From Zygnema cylindricum (lineage: Eukaryota > Streptophyta > Zygnematophyceae > Zygnematales > Zygnemataceae): 64,000 nt of DNA. The DNA is taken from the NCBI GenBank assembly GCA_037447655.1, contig JBBHKE010000917.1:81980-145979 (forward strand). Reading direction: 5' to 3'. Both the position numbers and the translations under genes were made by a program. A model generated the notes under the pieces. The model was not told where the DNA came from. It saw only the letters and a program-made list of their open reading frames with translations, and ran no database searches. Positions 44,554-55,957 of the stretch are shown piece by piece (position 1 is the first letter of the stretch; every line of letters begins with the position of its first letter).

Positions 44554-45311
44554 ATGTTTTGGCGACTAACAGTTCTTGCTTTTTATTTTACACTAAGCTT
44601 GTTTCCAATAATAATGGGTCTTTTCTTTTGTCTTCTTGTGTATTTCTTGAATTTAGGTTATAATGTGCGGCATAAAATTGCCGAAATTTTTTCACGTATT
44701 TTTATATTTCTGGAGAAGCTTTTATGTGGCATAAAATATGAAGTCACTGGCAAAGATATATTGCCTCAAGATGGAAAACCTTATATAGTTCTTGCTAATC
44801 ATCAGTCATTTTGGGATAATCTCTTTATGCAATTGATTATTCCCAAGCATTCGCGGGTTCTCAAGAAGGAATTATTTGATATGCATGTATTTGGCCGGGG
44901 TTTAAGAATGCTTAATCCTGTAGCTATAGATAGAAGTAATAGCATAGAAGTAATAGCCGCTCAGTACTCCAGATATTAACTGAAGGGCAAAAAAAAATAG
45001 AACACGGCTTGCCTCTCATAATATTCCCAGAAGGTGGCACAGTTAAAATAGTTAGAAATGCTAAATTTAAACCTAGTGCCGCTAAACTAGCAATTAATGC
45101 AAATGTTGTTAGAGTGTTAATAGTTCATAATTCCGGTGTTTTTTGGCCAAAAGGGTTTTGGTTTAGAAAACCAGGCTTGAATTCTCTAAGAGTCCTAGAA
45201 GTTATTAGCACCAAGAAGTACGAAGATCACGATGTAAGGACACTTACTGATTATATCGAGGAAAAAATTAATAAAGAAAAAGAAATATTGGTCAGCCTGG
45301 CACGTGGCTAA
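44554..45311 (+). pseudogene. plsC: Bacterial 1-acyl-sn-glycerol-3-phosphate acyltransferase, one frameshift
   Basis: An N-terminal membrane segment is followed by the catalytic motif NHQSFWD (HX4D) and, after a frameshift near 44,975, by FPEGGT (normally FPEGTR). The rest reads KFKPSAAKLAI and VEVIST-like sequence to the stop at 45311. PlsC adds the second acyl chain in phospholipid synthesis at the bacterial membrane. The length (about 250 residues) fits the family. The short stretch 44,430-44,553 before it was not recognised. Confidence 0.88.
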
Positions 45312-45380
45312 TCAATAAAGTAGTTTCCACTCAGTTATTATACTTTGATTAAAATCGGGCTCTATATTATCCTCTTTAAA

Positions 45381-45405
45381 GTTAATACTTTAATAAAGTA
45401 TTAAC
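45381..45405. terminator. Palindrome between convergent bacterial gene remnants
   Basis: Two 12-nt arms, GTTAATACTTTA and its complement, surround a single base. It lies between the plsC stop (45311) and the stop of the minus-strand reductase (45401-45403), the place for a bidirectional intrinsic terminator in the source bacterium. Confidence 0.5.
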
Positions 45406-46134
45406 TCATATGATAGCCGCCATTGATAGATAAGGTCTCACCAGTAATCCCTATTTTTTGTCAATAAAAACAGGACGGCTCTTGCTACTTCTTCAGGGCG
45501 GCCAAGTCTTTTAACTGGGGTAGCATTAATAATTGTCTCTAATATTGTACTTAGGTACGTTTTTTGTCATATCGGTTTCAATATAACCGGGAGCTACACA
45601 ATTTACACATATACCTTTAGGTGCTTACTCTCTTGCTAAAGCTTTGGTAAAGCCTATAATACCGGCTTTGGCGGCACTATAGTTAGTATGTCCTATTTCT
45701 CCGGCTTGGGCGTTAATAGAACTGATACTGATTATTCTGCCAAATTTTTTGTTTCTCATATTGTCGATTAGTGCTTTGGACATATTAAAACATGAAGACA
45801 AGTTGATATCTATTAACTGATGCCAGCGTAGTATATCCATTTTGTGCATCATAGAATCACGTATAATACCGACATTGTTAATTAGTACATATACATGTTT
45901 TCCTGCATCTTTTTCAATTGCAGCAATATTCTTTTTACATTCTTCAAAATCTGCTACGTTTCAAGGTCTAACTTTGATCTTATGCTTTTTAGAGAATTCT
46001 TCTGCAAGTTGATGATTTTGCTCATAATTTGCTATAACCTCGTAACCATTCTCTTTAAAGCAACTGAAATTGCTGCGCTAATACCCCTTATTCCACCTGT
46101 AATAACAGCTAATTTACAGCTAAAATCTTTTTAA
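45401..46134 (-). pseudogene. phbB: Bacterial acetoacetyl-CoA reductase (short-chain dehydrogenase), broken
   Basis: Reading leftward from 46134: CKLAVITGGIRGI (cofactor-binding TGxxxGI motif), VLINNVGI, the catalytic Ser region IISISSINAQ, and YSAAKAG (YxxxK). The tail reads GETLSINGGYHMS before the stop at 45401-45403, as in PhbB/PhaB proteins. The enzyme reduces acetoacetyl-CoA with NADPH for polyhydroxybutyrate synthesis; FabG is a close relative and cannot be excluded. Frameshifts near 46,060, 45,960 and 45,600 and stops break it. Confidence 0.83.
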
Positions 46135-46136
46135 TA

Positions 46137-46504
46137 AATGATGAAACTCCAAATGCTTTTACTGTAGGTGGCTCAATAGTTGTTATTCATAGTGGTTTAA
46201 TAACAGAATTTCCTGATCCGGATGTGCTGCGAGGAGTAGCAACTCATGAAATCGGTCATATATTAGGGCAGCATGTAAGTAGAAGACATGAAGTGATAGA
46301 CAATTATAGATTACTTGCTATGGGTAGCGCAGTACTAGGTCTTGCTACGGCTATAGGTAGTGGATCTCCGGGTTTTGCTGTTATGATGGCAGGGAGTCAT
46401 GTTGCTGAAAGATCAGTCCAGGCATATTGAAGAACCTTAACCTTTGAATCTAGTGCTGACCAGATGGCTTTAAAATTGCTTGAAAAAGCCATCACAGTAG
46501 TATA
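46137..46504 (+). pseudogene. Bacterial M48-family zinc metallopeptidase, partial
   Basis: It starts mid-protein (NDETPNAFTVGGSIVV), with the zinc motif HEIGH in VATHEIGHILGQH. It carries on through VLGLATAIGSG and, after a stop at about 46,430, FESSADQMALKLLEKA, where the Glu is the third zinc ligand. Bacterial M48 proteins of the BepA/YfgC type act in the envelope. Only about 120 residues remain. It abuts the reductase start with no spacer, so the order has been rearranged. Confidence 0.83.
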
Positions 46505-46505
46505 G

Positions 46506-47360
46506 GCATGATCAATTATTTTAATTAAATTAACATTTGTCAATTATTGGGGTTAGAAATAACTTTTATTATATTAACATAATGGAATTGTGACATATTG
46601 TCGTTATGCTTGCATAGTATTTGAAAAAGGAAAAAACAAAATGACATAAAAAAAAAATAACAAAAATATCATCGAGTCAGATTGTTGTTGTGTTGCTTTA
46701 GTTAAAAAATATAAAACCGTCAAAGTTTCAAAGTAACTAATTGAAAAGCAACATATTTATTATTAATTAAATGAATTAATAATCGTATTGATTCACTCGG
46801 ATGTATGGGACTGACAGAAAATCGGTTAGCAGGAGTGTTGGTTACAATACATGCTAACCTTTAATAATGACTTCTCCAGGCAAACATACTGAAGTGTATT
46901 TCATGTACATAAAAGGTATTGTATAAAAGGTATTTCTCAGTATATAAAAGGTATACTAAAGTGTAGTTCATGAAGGAGAAAAGCGAAGATTTCTCTCATT
47001 TTAAAGAATTCACAAGTTGGTTTGAGAAGATTCGCGGAGTTCCCATTTTGGTCCTCAGATCAAAAAGATCGAACAGATGGCAAAAAGAAAATGCTGACGA
47101 ATGATCATTTGCATTTGACGAAATTAGTGTGACGTATTCGTTACTAAATTATCGGTTCTGTACGTAGTAATTCTATGACATACTAATTTTTTTTTTACCG
47201 TTACATGTTGCGCTGTCGAGACAGAAGTTCCGTAATAAAATTCACGTCATACGTGGCATACTGTACTATTCAATGTTTTCAATAAAATACTATGTTATAT
47301 GAAACTTATAAAAGTAGTAAATTTACATAGAAATATATATTTTCAAATATATATTGCGAT
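46506..47360. other. AT-rich stretch, origin unclear
   Basis: The first few hundred bases may still be bacterial: an AAGGAAAAAACAAAATG start-like string is at about 46,625, but its frame closes at once. Three ATAAAAGGTAT repeats occur at 46,911-46,957. From about 47,100 GTAC-rich host-like sequence returns. No gene is supported. Confidence 0.35.
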
Positions 47361-47363
47361 TTA

Positions 47364-47456
47364 TTTAACTTGTTGGTCCTGGTGCGATATATCGAAGCCT
47401 TTGACCGTTCGATATTCGATATATAGAATATTGAATTTATCGCGATAAGTTTTACT
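47364..47456. mobile_element. Remnant of the GATATATCG-rich hAT-like family
   Basis: The words GGTGCGATATATCGAAGCC and GATATTCGATATATAG, then ATTTATCGCGATAAG, match one end of the elements at 14794-15581 and 42148-42551. The terminal TAGTGTTG is missing. Confidence 0.5.
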
Positions 47457-47469
47457 GGTCACAACGTTA

Positions 47470-48039
47470 CACGGTGAATCGCTATTAATAACGTTAATTC
47501 GGCGACCCCAAATTTTGACCCTCCAATTTAAAATAGAATTAATAACAATAATTGTTTTTTTACGTTAATTAAGGTACTTGTTAATTAGCGTTAATAACTC
47601 TAATTTATTCTTGAATAGAGTGATGTACGGAACGTGTCGGTCCACACAAAATGGTACTTTGTTAAGTAATAAAATACGAAACATGGATTAAAATAATCGC
47701 GAACGCACGTAAACCTGCGCTCATAATAAAAGGCAAAATGAGAGCGTACCTATTTTAGAGAAAAGATATTGATCGCGTAATAATTATATAGGCAAAAACC
47801 AAAATTAGAGTTATGACGCGACGGTGTATGATTTGTCAGATTTTGTACTCGTACCTATTTTAGTGTAAAGATCTTGATCGCAGATTCGTTATAGGGGAAC
47901 TGTACCCAAATTAGAGTTATGACTAAATTAGAGTAAAATGTTTTTTTCCGAAAAGCGAAAAAATTCCAAATTAGAGTAAATAACACTAATTTATTTGTTT
48001 ACACTAATTATTTCTTAACGGTAATAGCGATTCACAGTG
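47470..48039. mobile_element. Mariner-like MITE, long subtype (570 bp)
   Basis: Ends CACGGTGAATCGCTATTA and the inverted copy ending CACAGTG, flanked by TA. The interior shares GTGATGTACGGAACGTGTC-type sequence with the other long elements. Confidence 0.72.
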
Positions 48040-48109
48040 TAATTTCTACTAATACCAGTAAAAAACAAACAGTCGTTAGTATTTCTGCCGATGCTAATAT
48101 CTAATAAGA

Positions 48110-48453
48110 CAAGGGAATTGATCATGACAGTGACTGTTTTGGTTGCGCACGGTCACTTACGTCATTTTGTCAAAAATTGTACGTTTGAAGTACATATTGG
48201 TACAAATAAAGTACCGTTTAGTACAAATTTGACGGTCAATCGGTTGGGCAACTTTGACTTTCAAAATATTGTTTCAACCGCTTAAAATTTTGCCGCGCTT
48301 GCGGACGTCGACCGTCATAATAAAATTAGCGATTTACACGGCCGACAAACGTCGACGAACGTTTACAGTAACAAAACTGCGGCAACCACATGTAAATAAA
48401 AGTGTTGCAGACAGTCATTTTTTGTCGTTACGTGAGCTCCACGGTGAGAGCAC
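48110..48453. repeat. Repeat A, solo copy beside the palindrome
   Basis: About 340 bases from GGAATTGATCATGACAGTG to GGTGAGAGCAC. Two further copies lie inside the palindrome spacer, one inverted (50769-51104) and one direct (51707-52040). The 64-residue frame inside each is not convincing as a gene. Confidence 0.85.
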
Positions 48454-48456
48454 TTA

Positions 48457-49410
48457 GGGTACGTCTCCATGTAAGTGATACTTTGAAAAAGTATTTTGGA
48501 CTGTAGTGAAGTGTTCCGTACTACTTTGAAAAGCGTCCCTATGTGCGAAAATAGAATCGGAACTTTGAAATGTGACGGGTTTAGACGTAGGTACAACTTT
48601 GTGACGGTTGACGACGACTACGAAATTGTTGACGCCAACAAAAACAGCGACAGTTGTAGACGTCTACAATTTTGTAATTTTGTGACATGGCAGATGTTTA
48701 GGGTTTTGTAACATTTTGACGTCACGCTCACTTGTGACGTCACATATTCAAGAACTTCGGCCATGGATACCCGATTTCGTTTTCTCAACCTTTTTAGCTC
48801 TACTTGCCATAAAAATATACATAAAGGTAGTCAAAAGAATTATTTTTCAAATATCTTTCATTTCATACCAGTTTTGTCGTGCCTCATTCTAAAAAGTGTG
48901 AGATAAAAGTGATAGTGTGAGAGGGAGAGGGGAGAGGCGACGACGATGCAAAATTCTACTGAGGACCCATGAATGAAATTGGAGGTCCGAGACCCCTGCA
49001 GATTTTTTTCCGTACATCCTCGTCTTTTCCGTACATGCACGTGACGGGCAAGGAGAAAAATAGCGAGTACTCTCCCTCGTCCTAAAATTTTCCCACTCGT
49101 GTGGCGCGTGCGTGGGTCATTTTTCATTCGTTGTTTGGGCGGTACTTTCCCTGATATCAGGTCGCGAGGTGATTTTTGATGAAGTTTTTTGACGGGCTGG
49201 ATTCTCTTCCCCGGGGGTCGAAAAAAGGAAAACGCCAAAATGCCTTCACATAGCGACAAACATGAAGTACATTCAAAGTATCGACTTGAGATTTGTTGTA
49301 CTTTTAAAGAATTTATTTTTTTGTACGGCTAAAGTTTTTCTCGTTCGGGACTGCGTTTTCGGTGAAAACGACATATTAAAGTCGATACTTTAATACATGG
49401 GGACATACCC
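48457..49410. mobile_element. Family E Harbinger-like element, intact copy in the left arm
   Basis: It runs from GGGTACGTCTCCATGTAAG to ACATGGGGACATACCC, 954 bp, next to TTA at 48454-48456. Its mirror is at 53094-54047. The split copy at 16603-17263 and 37715-37986 is the same family. No transposase is recognised in the 133-codon frame inside. Confidence 0.8.
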
Positions 49411-49794
49411 CGAAATTGAAATTGAATCGTCTAAGCGTTACATAGAACTTAGACGCAAAGTGAAACGAAACTTCTTTAAACTAAAGTATTATAAGTCTTG
49501 TACAGAAATATTAATGCGCACGAAACAGAATAAACTTTGTACACTAATACAACAAACCAACGTAAAAATATCAATTGAAATTAAATGAAAAAAATGAGCA
49601 TTGTCACGTGCAACGAAATCAAGCCACACAATCTACAAATCAACATTCTTACATTGACAGCAAAATTTTGTTTCGTTCGTTTTAATATTTCCGTACAAAA
49701 CTTACAGTAGTTCAGTTTAGTTTAAAGAGGTTTCGTTTCAATTTGCGTATAAGTTCAATGTAACGCTTAGACGACTAAATTTCAATTTTGCGGC
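49411..49794. repeat. D module, itself an inverted repeat
   Basis: The start CGAAATTGAAATTGAATCG and the end TAAATTTCAATTTTGCGG are inverted relatives, with TTAGACGCAAA-type arms inside. A mirror copy is at 52709-53093 and a partial one at 50442-50768. Confidence 0.8.
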
Positions 49795-50003
49795 TAAGGG
49801 TATGGTTACATCAAACGAAAAGTGACGTTTAATACATAATTTTGTACTTGCCGTAGCATGCCGTACTATATTTCCGTGAGTTTCTTAAAAACAACATTAC
49901 ACAAAATAAGATTACGATTCTCCAAGTTTCCGGGAGAAGACATCGACCGTCCGATTACATTTTGGTCTTCATCTGAGAAGAAATCGCTCCATCCGCCTCT
50001 GTA

Positions 50004-50038
50004 TTGGTGAACCCACCTCCGCGAGGTGGGTTCACCAA
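50004..50038. repeat. 35-nt hairpin in the C element, left arm
   Basis: Arms of 16 bases (TTGGTGAACCCACCTC and its complement) surround CGC. The mirrored copy is at 52464-52498. The position inside the element matches the palindromes of the other Harbinger-like MITEs, although the sequence is different. Confidence 0.9.
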
Positions 50039-50768
50039 CACAAAACCAGTCAATTTGCTACACCTCGATGATAGACACGTGCGTCAATGAAAAATGAAAA
50101 TTTTCACACGTCCCCAAAGTTACGTGCCTTCCGACAAGGTGACCGTAAAAACTTTGCCAAAATGAAATACAGTTTTTTCCTGAAAGTCAGCAGAGTGAAG
50201 GAGATATCTGAGGTACATTGATGCGGTACACTTGCGAAGTACACGTACGTAATACGCAAGTATGGATTTCCATATTAGAATGGTCGGTTTCCAAATCTTT
50301 GAAGATTTTAGAGATTTGATTGTCAACTACGTGGAACCACTCAAATCAGAACACGCATGTAAAAACTTATTTACAGACGATAGGCGATATAACCGAGGCC
50401 TATGTAATACAGAAATTTTGCTGTCTGTACTATTACACAGACTACTGTTACCTGAACTACTGTAAGTTTTGTACAAAAATATTAAAACGCACGAAACGAA
50501 ATTTTGTTGTCAAAGTAAGATTGTTGATTCGTAGATAGTGTGGCTCAATTTTCGTCGCGCCTGATAACACGCATTTATTTCATTTAATTTCAATTTATAT
50601 TTTTGCGCCGGTTCGTTTTATTATAGTGTACAAAGTTTATTTCGTTTCGTGCGTTTTAATATTTCTGTACAAGACTTATAGTAGTTCAGTTTAGTTTAAT
50701 GAGATTTCGTTTCACTTTGCGTCTAAGTTCAATGTAACGCTTAGACGATTAAATTTCAATTTTGCGGG

Positions 50769-52040
50769 TGAGTGCTCTCACCGTGGAGCTCACGTAAAGA
50801 CAAAAAGTGACTGTCTGCATCACTTTTATTTACATGTGGTTGCCGCAGTTTTGTTACCGTAAACGTTCGCCGGCCGTGTGAATTGCTAATTTTATTATGA
50901 CAGTCGACGTCCGCAAGCGCGGAAAAACTTTAAGCGGTTGAAACAATATTTTGAAAGTCAAAGTTGCCCAACCGATTGACCGTCAAATTTGTACTCAACG
51001 GTACTTTATTTGTACCAATATGTACTTCAAACGTACATTTTTTGACAAAGTGACGTAAGTGATTGTGCGCAACCAAAACAGTCACTGTCATGATCAATTC
51101 CCTAAGACAATTGCTCTTATAGTAACATCGATCTGTTAAACTCACTGAATCCGTGCATTTTTGCAGAAAACTGTACGATTCCCACAAAATAGGTCATTTT
51201 GCCTCTAACATTCAGAAATACATAATTTTCGGTATTGTACCGATTACTATAAAATACGACTATAATATGACAGGACATTTTTTTTGCAAAAAATGCGATG
51301 GAAAACCGTCAGGGTACCAAAGGAGTAAAAAAAGGGGAAGAAAAGATAATATAGAGTGAATGACGGCGTAACAACACCTAAAACAGCATGGACTACCACG
51401 AACACAAAACGACAAGAGACCGTACACTTTAAATACTCGACTCATTTATACGTGCAAATAAAGTACGTGTGGACGTCTACTTCATCCGTTCAGCCATAGA
51501 ACATTCTGTACTTTTTGTAATTTATGTACCTTTTGTAGTATGTGTACTTTATGTACTTTCAGATGGCACCTACGAAAAATCTGTCTTGATTCAACAAACA
51601 AAAACAATAATGTACATAGGACGAACAGAACCGTAGCAAAACATGACACGTGTCTAGTAGCAAACATTAACAATTACATAGAACATCCATAATCAACCCT
51701 TCGTTAAAGGGATTGATCATGACAGTGACTGTTTTGGTTGGGCACAGTCACTTGCGTCATTTTGTCAAAAATTGTACGTTTTAAGTACATATTGGTATAA
51801 ATAAAGTACTGTTGAGTACAAATTTCACGGTCAATCGGTTAGACAACTTTTACTTTCAAAATATTGTTTCAACCGCTTAAAATTTTGCTGCGCTTGCAGA
51901 CGTCGACTGTCAACATAAAATTAGCAATTCACACGGCCGGCGAATGTTTACGGTAACAAAATTGCGGAAACCACATGTAAATAAGTGTTGCAGACAGTCA
52001 CTTTTTGTCGTTACGTGAGATCCACGGTGAGAGCACTTAG
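50769..52040. mobile_element. Element with ~335-bp terminal inverted repeats (A' - unique - A) in the spacer
   Basis: An inverted A copy (50769-51104) and a direct A copy (51707-52040) bracket about 600 bases of unique sequence that has no recognisable gene. The ends read AGTGCTCTCACCGTGG and its complement. A clear target duplication is not visible. Confidence 0.7.
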
Positions 52041-54050
52041 AATATGGTTACATCAGGAGGTCTGTGTAATAGTACAGACAGCAAAATTTCTGTATTACAT
52101 AGGCCTCGGTTATATGGCCTATCGTCTGTAAATAAGTTTTTACATGCGTGTTCTGATTTGAGTGGTTCCACGTAGTTGACGATCAAATCTCTAAAATCTT
52201 CAAAGATTTGGAAACCGACCATTTTAATATGGAAATCCGTACTTGCGTATTACGTACGTGTACTTCGCAAGTGTACCGCATCAATGTACCTCAGATATCT
52301 CCTTCACTCTGCTGACTTTCAGGAAAAAACTGTATTTCATTTTGGCAAAGTTTTTACGGTCACCTTGTCGGAAGGCACGTAACTTTGGGGACGTGTGAAA
52401 ATTTTCATTTTTCATTGACGCACGTGTCTATCATCGAGGTGTAGCAAATTGACTGGTTTTGTGTTGGTGAACCCACCTCGCGGAGGTGGGTTCACCAATA
52501 CAGAGGCGGATGGAGCGATTGCTTCTCAGATGAAGACCAAAATGTAATCGGACGGTCGATGTCTTCTCCCGGAAACTTGGAGAATCGTAATCTTATTTTG
52601 TGTAATGTTGTTTTTAAGAAACTCACGGAAATATAGTACGGCATGCTACGGGCAAGTACAAAATTATGTATTAAACGTCACTTTTCGTCTGATGTAACCA
52701 TACCCTTAGCCGCAAAATTGAAATTTAGTCGTCTAAGCGTTACATTGAACTTAGACGCAAATTGAAACGAAACCTCTTTAAACTAAACTGAACTACTGTA
52801 AGTTTTGTACGAAAATATTAAAACGAACGAAACAAAATTTTGCTGTCAATGTAAGAATGTTTATTTGTAGATTGTGTGGCTTGATTTCGTTGCACGTGAC
52901 AATGCTCATTTTTTTCATTTAATTTCAATTGATATTTTTACGTTGGTTTGTTGTATTAGTGTACAAAGTTTATTCCGTTTCGTGCGTATTAATATTTCTG
53001 TACAAGACTTATAATACTTTAGTTTAAAGAAGTTTCGTTTCACTTTGCGTCTAAGTTCTATGTAACGCTTAGACGATTCAATTTCAATTTCGGGGTATGT
53101 CCCCATGTATTAAAGTATCGACTTTAATCTGTCGTTTTCACCGAAAACGCAGTTCCGAACGAGAAAAACTTTAGCCGTACAAAAAAATAAATTCTTTAAA
53201 AGTACAACAAATCTCAAGTCGATACTTTGAATGTACTTCATGTTTGTCGCTATGTGAAGGCATTTTGGCGTTTTCCTTTTTTCGACCCCCGGGCAAGAGA
53301 ATCCAGCCCGTCAAAAAACTTCATCAAAAATCACCTCGCGACCTGATTTCAGGGAAAGTACCGCCCAAACAACGAATGAAAAATGACCCACGCACGCGCC
53401 ACACGAGTGGGAAAATTTTAGGACGAGGGAGAGTACTCGCTATTTTTCTCCTTGCCCGTCACGTGCATGTACGGAAAAGACGAGGATGTACGGAAAAAAA
53501 TCTGCAGGGGTCTCGGACCTCCAATTTCATTCATGGGTCCTCGGTAGAATTTTGCACCGTCGTCGCCACTCCCCTCTCCCTCTCACACTATCACTTTTAT
53601 CTGACACTTTTTAGAATGAGGCAAGACAAAACTGGTATGAAATGAAAGATATTTGAAAATTAATTCTTTTGACTACCTTTATGTATATTTTTATGGCAAG
53701 TAGAGCTAAAATGGTTGAGAAAACGAAATCGGATATCCATGGCCGAAAGTTCTTGAATCTGTGACGTCACAAGTGATCGTGACGTCAAAATGTTACAAAA
53801 CCCTAAACATCTGCCATGTCACAAAATTACAAAATTATAGACGCCTACAACTGTCGCTGTTTTTGTTGGCGTCAACAATTTCGTAGTCGTCGTCAACCGT
53901 CACAAAGTTGTACCTACGTCTACACCCGTCACATTTCAAAGTTCCGATTCCATTTTCGCACATAGGGACACTTTTCAAAGTAGTACGGTACACTTCACTA
54001 CAGTCCAAAATACTTTTTCAAAGTATCACTTACATGGGGACGTACCCTAA

Positions 54051-55957
54051 CTGTACTGCTGCAATGCTGTAGCACGAGCTAGGTGTCGGTGTCAGGCCTC
54101 AATTGTCACTCGTCAGCTCTTTTGACGTTTATAAGGAGCGAGGCGCCTAGAGGCTGACGGCAGAGTGCCCACAATGTGCCGTTTGTCGAAAGGACGCTTC
54201 AACAAGCGAGTGTTTGAAACCGACATGTGTTTGGATCCTGCTCAATAAATTTATTAGCCAATGGCGATACGGTTCTGTGGATGACGTACAGTACTGCTTG
54301 TCATGCATCGAAATCAACATACCGAACGCTACGATCACAGAATGGAAAAGAGGTAAAGGTACAACAGTACAGTACAGTTCGGAGATTCCGACCTGCCGAC
54401 CAGTCAAAATCAAAATACGTTCACCAATAGCAGACAAGTACAGCAAATGAAAGTTATAATACCGCATGACGCCAAGTCGAACCTTAAGATAAGGAAGAGA
54501 GTCATTTCATGGACCTAGTTCGAGAGACCTTGTTACTTCGCAGTCCCTCTCGACCTCTTTATCTCTTCACCGTTTTCTTTCCTTCCACTCCGTCCCTTGC
54601 CCCCTCCCTCCCTCGCTCCCTCCCTCCCTCCATCCCTCCCTCCCTCCCTCACTCACTCACTCAATGCTAATGTGGGAGGTATGGAAGAAGGAGAACGAGA
54701 AGAAGGAGAAAATGGATAGGGTGAGTGCAAGAAACTGACTTGAATACGAGAAGATCGAATGAATAAGGTGGGGGGAGACCGAAGTGGAGAGGGAAAGGGA
54801 GACGAGATAGAAAAAAATAAGGGGAGATGGAGGAGGATAAGGATAAGAGTTTGAGCAAAAGGGACATTCTGACCACAAATTGAACATCGGGAATTCGGCT
54901 AACATGATAAAAAGCAACATCCCTTAAAACCTTATCGCTGTCTTGATTTTAAAACTTCTGAAATTTATAGCACCGATATCTCTGTGCTTTTTTAAAATAT
55001 TAAACAAGGATTTGCCTTGTTTATAAGACCATTCAATAAAATATCCAAATCCCATAACTGTTAAAAGACGATAAAATTCAAAAATTCAAGAGTCCAACTT
55101 ATTTAAGTCCAGTTTGAAGCACGCCAGTTCACTTCTAAAAATTGACAATTTGGGTCTTTAATTCATGGACAGATAAGTTACTGCTATAAAAAAATAATGG
55201 TTTCTAGGTCAATTCATAACAACAATTAGACATCCAATCTTTTATGGATTCCTTTCTATTGAAAAAATCCAAAACGGTTTATAACGGTATCCAATGCCAT
55301 TCATTGCATGTGATTGATCTACTTTCAAAAATCAAAGAATTTTTTAAATTGCAATATTTCATGTTAAAGCATGTAGCGATGAGAACAGTCTCAGTCTCAC
55401 TCCCTTTTTGTCTCTTTCTGCATTTGCTTCAATTATGTTAGAGGGAACAACTTTTGGCGCTTTTTAGCATATTGGCCATTCGCATGGGTCTTTGAAATTT
55501 CAAATGAGGGCAAATTTATTTCTCCAACTTTTTGGATGCACTAAATTTTTTGAATCAATAAAACCCTTTGTGTTTGTTTAGAATTTGTATTTCTCTACCT
55601 TTTCTAAGTTATAAAATAAAACATCTTGTCTTCAAGAAATCTAAGGCCTTTTGACGACACTAACTAGACATACGAAAGTCTACTACTTCCGATATTCGAA
55701 AACCGATTAGCATGAATTGAAGTATTTGAGATAACAAAATTTAAAATATTATTATACTCTACCGCCTACTTTATTTTGGTACCATACAATTTACCATACT
55801 AAATAGTTTATTTAACAATGCTACACAACCAGGTTCTCGCAAACCAAATACTATCACCTTATCGGCACACCGAGCTAGAAATAGCAGAAACTGAGCTAAA
55901 TTATAGCAAGATCTACATATTTTGATATACATAATTCTTTAAGAGAACTAATTTTCG
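54051..55957. other. Intergenic stretch without a recognisable gene
   Basis: A simple repeat of CCCT units lies at 54598-54661, followed by purine-rich sequence to about 54,850. From 54,900 on the DNA is AT-rich. The frame at 55244-55441 has no recognised domain. Confidence 0.45.
54598..54661. repeat. (CCCT)n/(CACT)n simple repeat
   Basis: CCCT units interrupted by CGCT and CCAT, ending in four CACT units. Confidence 0.88.

Larger units (their letters stand above)
48454..54050. repeat. Giant palindrome: two ~1,990-bp inverted arms around a 1.6-kb spacer
   Basis: The left arm 48454-50441 and right arm 52061-54050 are inverted copies. Open frames inside differ by only one to three residues between arms (3 of 133, 2 of 63, 1 of 68), so identity is very high. 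Each arm reads, from outside in, family E (48457-49410), the D module (49411-49793) and one half of a C element with GGGTATGGTTACATC ends. Symmetry begins exactly at TTA on the left and TAA on the right. No transposase is encoded. It fits an inverted duplication or a foldback-type element. Confidence 0.9.

Noticed and set aside
48858-53645. A 133-codon frame found in both palindrome arms with three differences
   Set aside because: The arms are near-identical DNA copies, so conservation of the frame is not evidence of coding. The related split copy at 16603-17263 does not keep the frame.
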